Program-made: the position numbers and the translations under genes | DNA from: an uncultured Selenomonadales bacterium | GTDB lineage: Bacteria; Bacillota_C; Negativicutes; Selenomonadales; Selenomonadaceae | Direction: 5' to 3' | DNA: 5,352 nt | NCBI GenBank assembly: GCA_946407175.1 | Contig: CAMJNB010000124.1 | Location: 1-5,352, forward strand | Shown: piece after piece, positions 5,307 through 5,352 of the stretch | Position numbering within the stretch: the first letter of the stretch is position 1 | Layout of the letters: every line of letters starts with the position of its first letter | Notes under the pieces: model-generated | Database searches by the model: none | What the model was told of the DNA's origin: nothing | Seen by the model: only the letters and a program-made list of their open reading frames with translations

Positions 5307-5352
5307 AAAACTCTAATTTTGAATACGCTGAGAAATGAGAAAAGTAGCAAAG
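5296..5352. mobile_element. Possible insertion-sequence end at the right edge
   Basis: GAGTCTGTTGAAAAACTC at 5296-5313 resembles terminal inverted repeats containing the core TGTTGAAAAAC, which I recall from several DDE-transposase insertion sequences; I cannot name the family reliably. It has its own 4-bp GAGT/ACTC symmetry. The sequence from 5314 to the right edge has no supported coding region, as expected for the short non-coding lead-in of an element. Neither the transposase nor the other end is inside the window. Confidence 0.3.

Overview
The window looks like part of a Gram-positive-lineage (Firmicutes-type) genome with an outer membrane, most plausibly Negativicutes. The reasons are strong AGGAGG-type ribosome binding sites, DUF3102 and DnaB-like helicase sequences of the kind found on Firmicutes mobile elements, and a large RTX-type repeat protein of the kind exported by type I secretion in diderm bacteria. 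The taxonomic call is inference; no rRNA or taxonomic marker gene is present.

Left part (1-2549, + strand): the 3' end of a very large secreted or surface protein with RTX-like Gly/Asp calcium-binding blocks. It is open at the left edge. It ends at a strong hairpin (2579-2620) with an A-tract on one side and a T-tract on the other, which can terminate transcription in both directions. On the - strand between about 2628 and 3056 lies the wreck of a DnaB/RecA-fold helicase gene. Walker A, the switch region and Walker B with the SSFNR segment are recognisable, but the segments are joined with missing pieces and frame changes.

Middle and right part (3284-5306, + strand): a compact accessory operon preceded by a leader with short palindromes and a DnaA-box-like site. 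It encodes a DUF3102 domain, then a coiled-coil plus DNA adenine-type methyltransferase, then a small protein with a PD-(D/E)XK nuclease-like signature whose start overlaps the methyltransferase end. The DUF3102 and methyltransferase reading frames appear to be one gene split by a single extra A in an A6 run (3582-3587): removing one A gives a continuous fusion protein. The methyltransferase/nuclease pair suggests a restriction-modification-like or DNA-processing unit of a mobile element, which is inference.

Right end (5083-5352): a stable 13-bp hairpin (5131-5166), a well-positioned ribosome binding site and a 30-codon reading frame that stops inside a sequence resembling an insertion-sequence terminal repeat (5296-5313). 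The degraded helicase, the frameshift and the possible insertion-sequence end together suggest a decaying integrated element next to a chromosomal RTX gene. No tRNA, rRNA or CRISPR array was seen.
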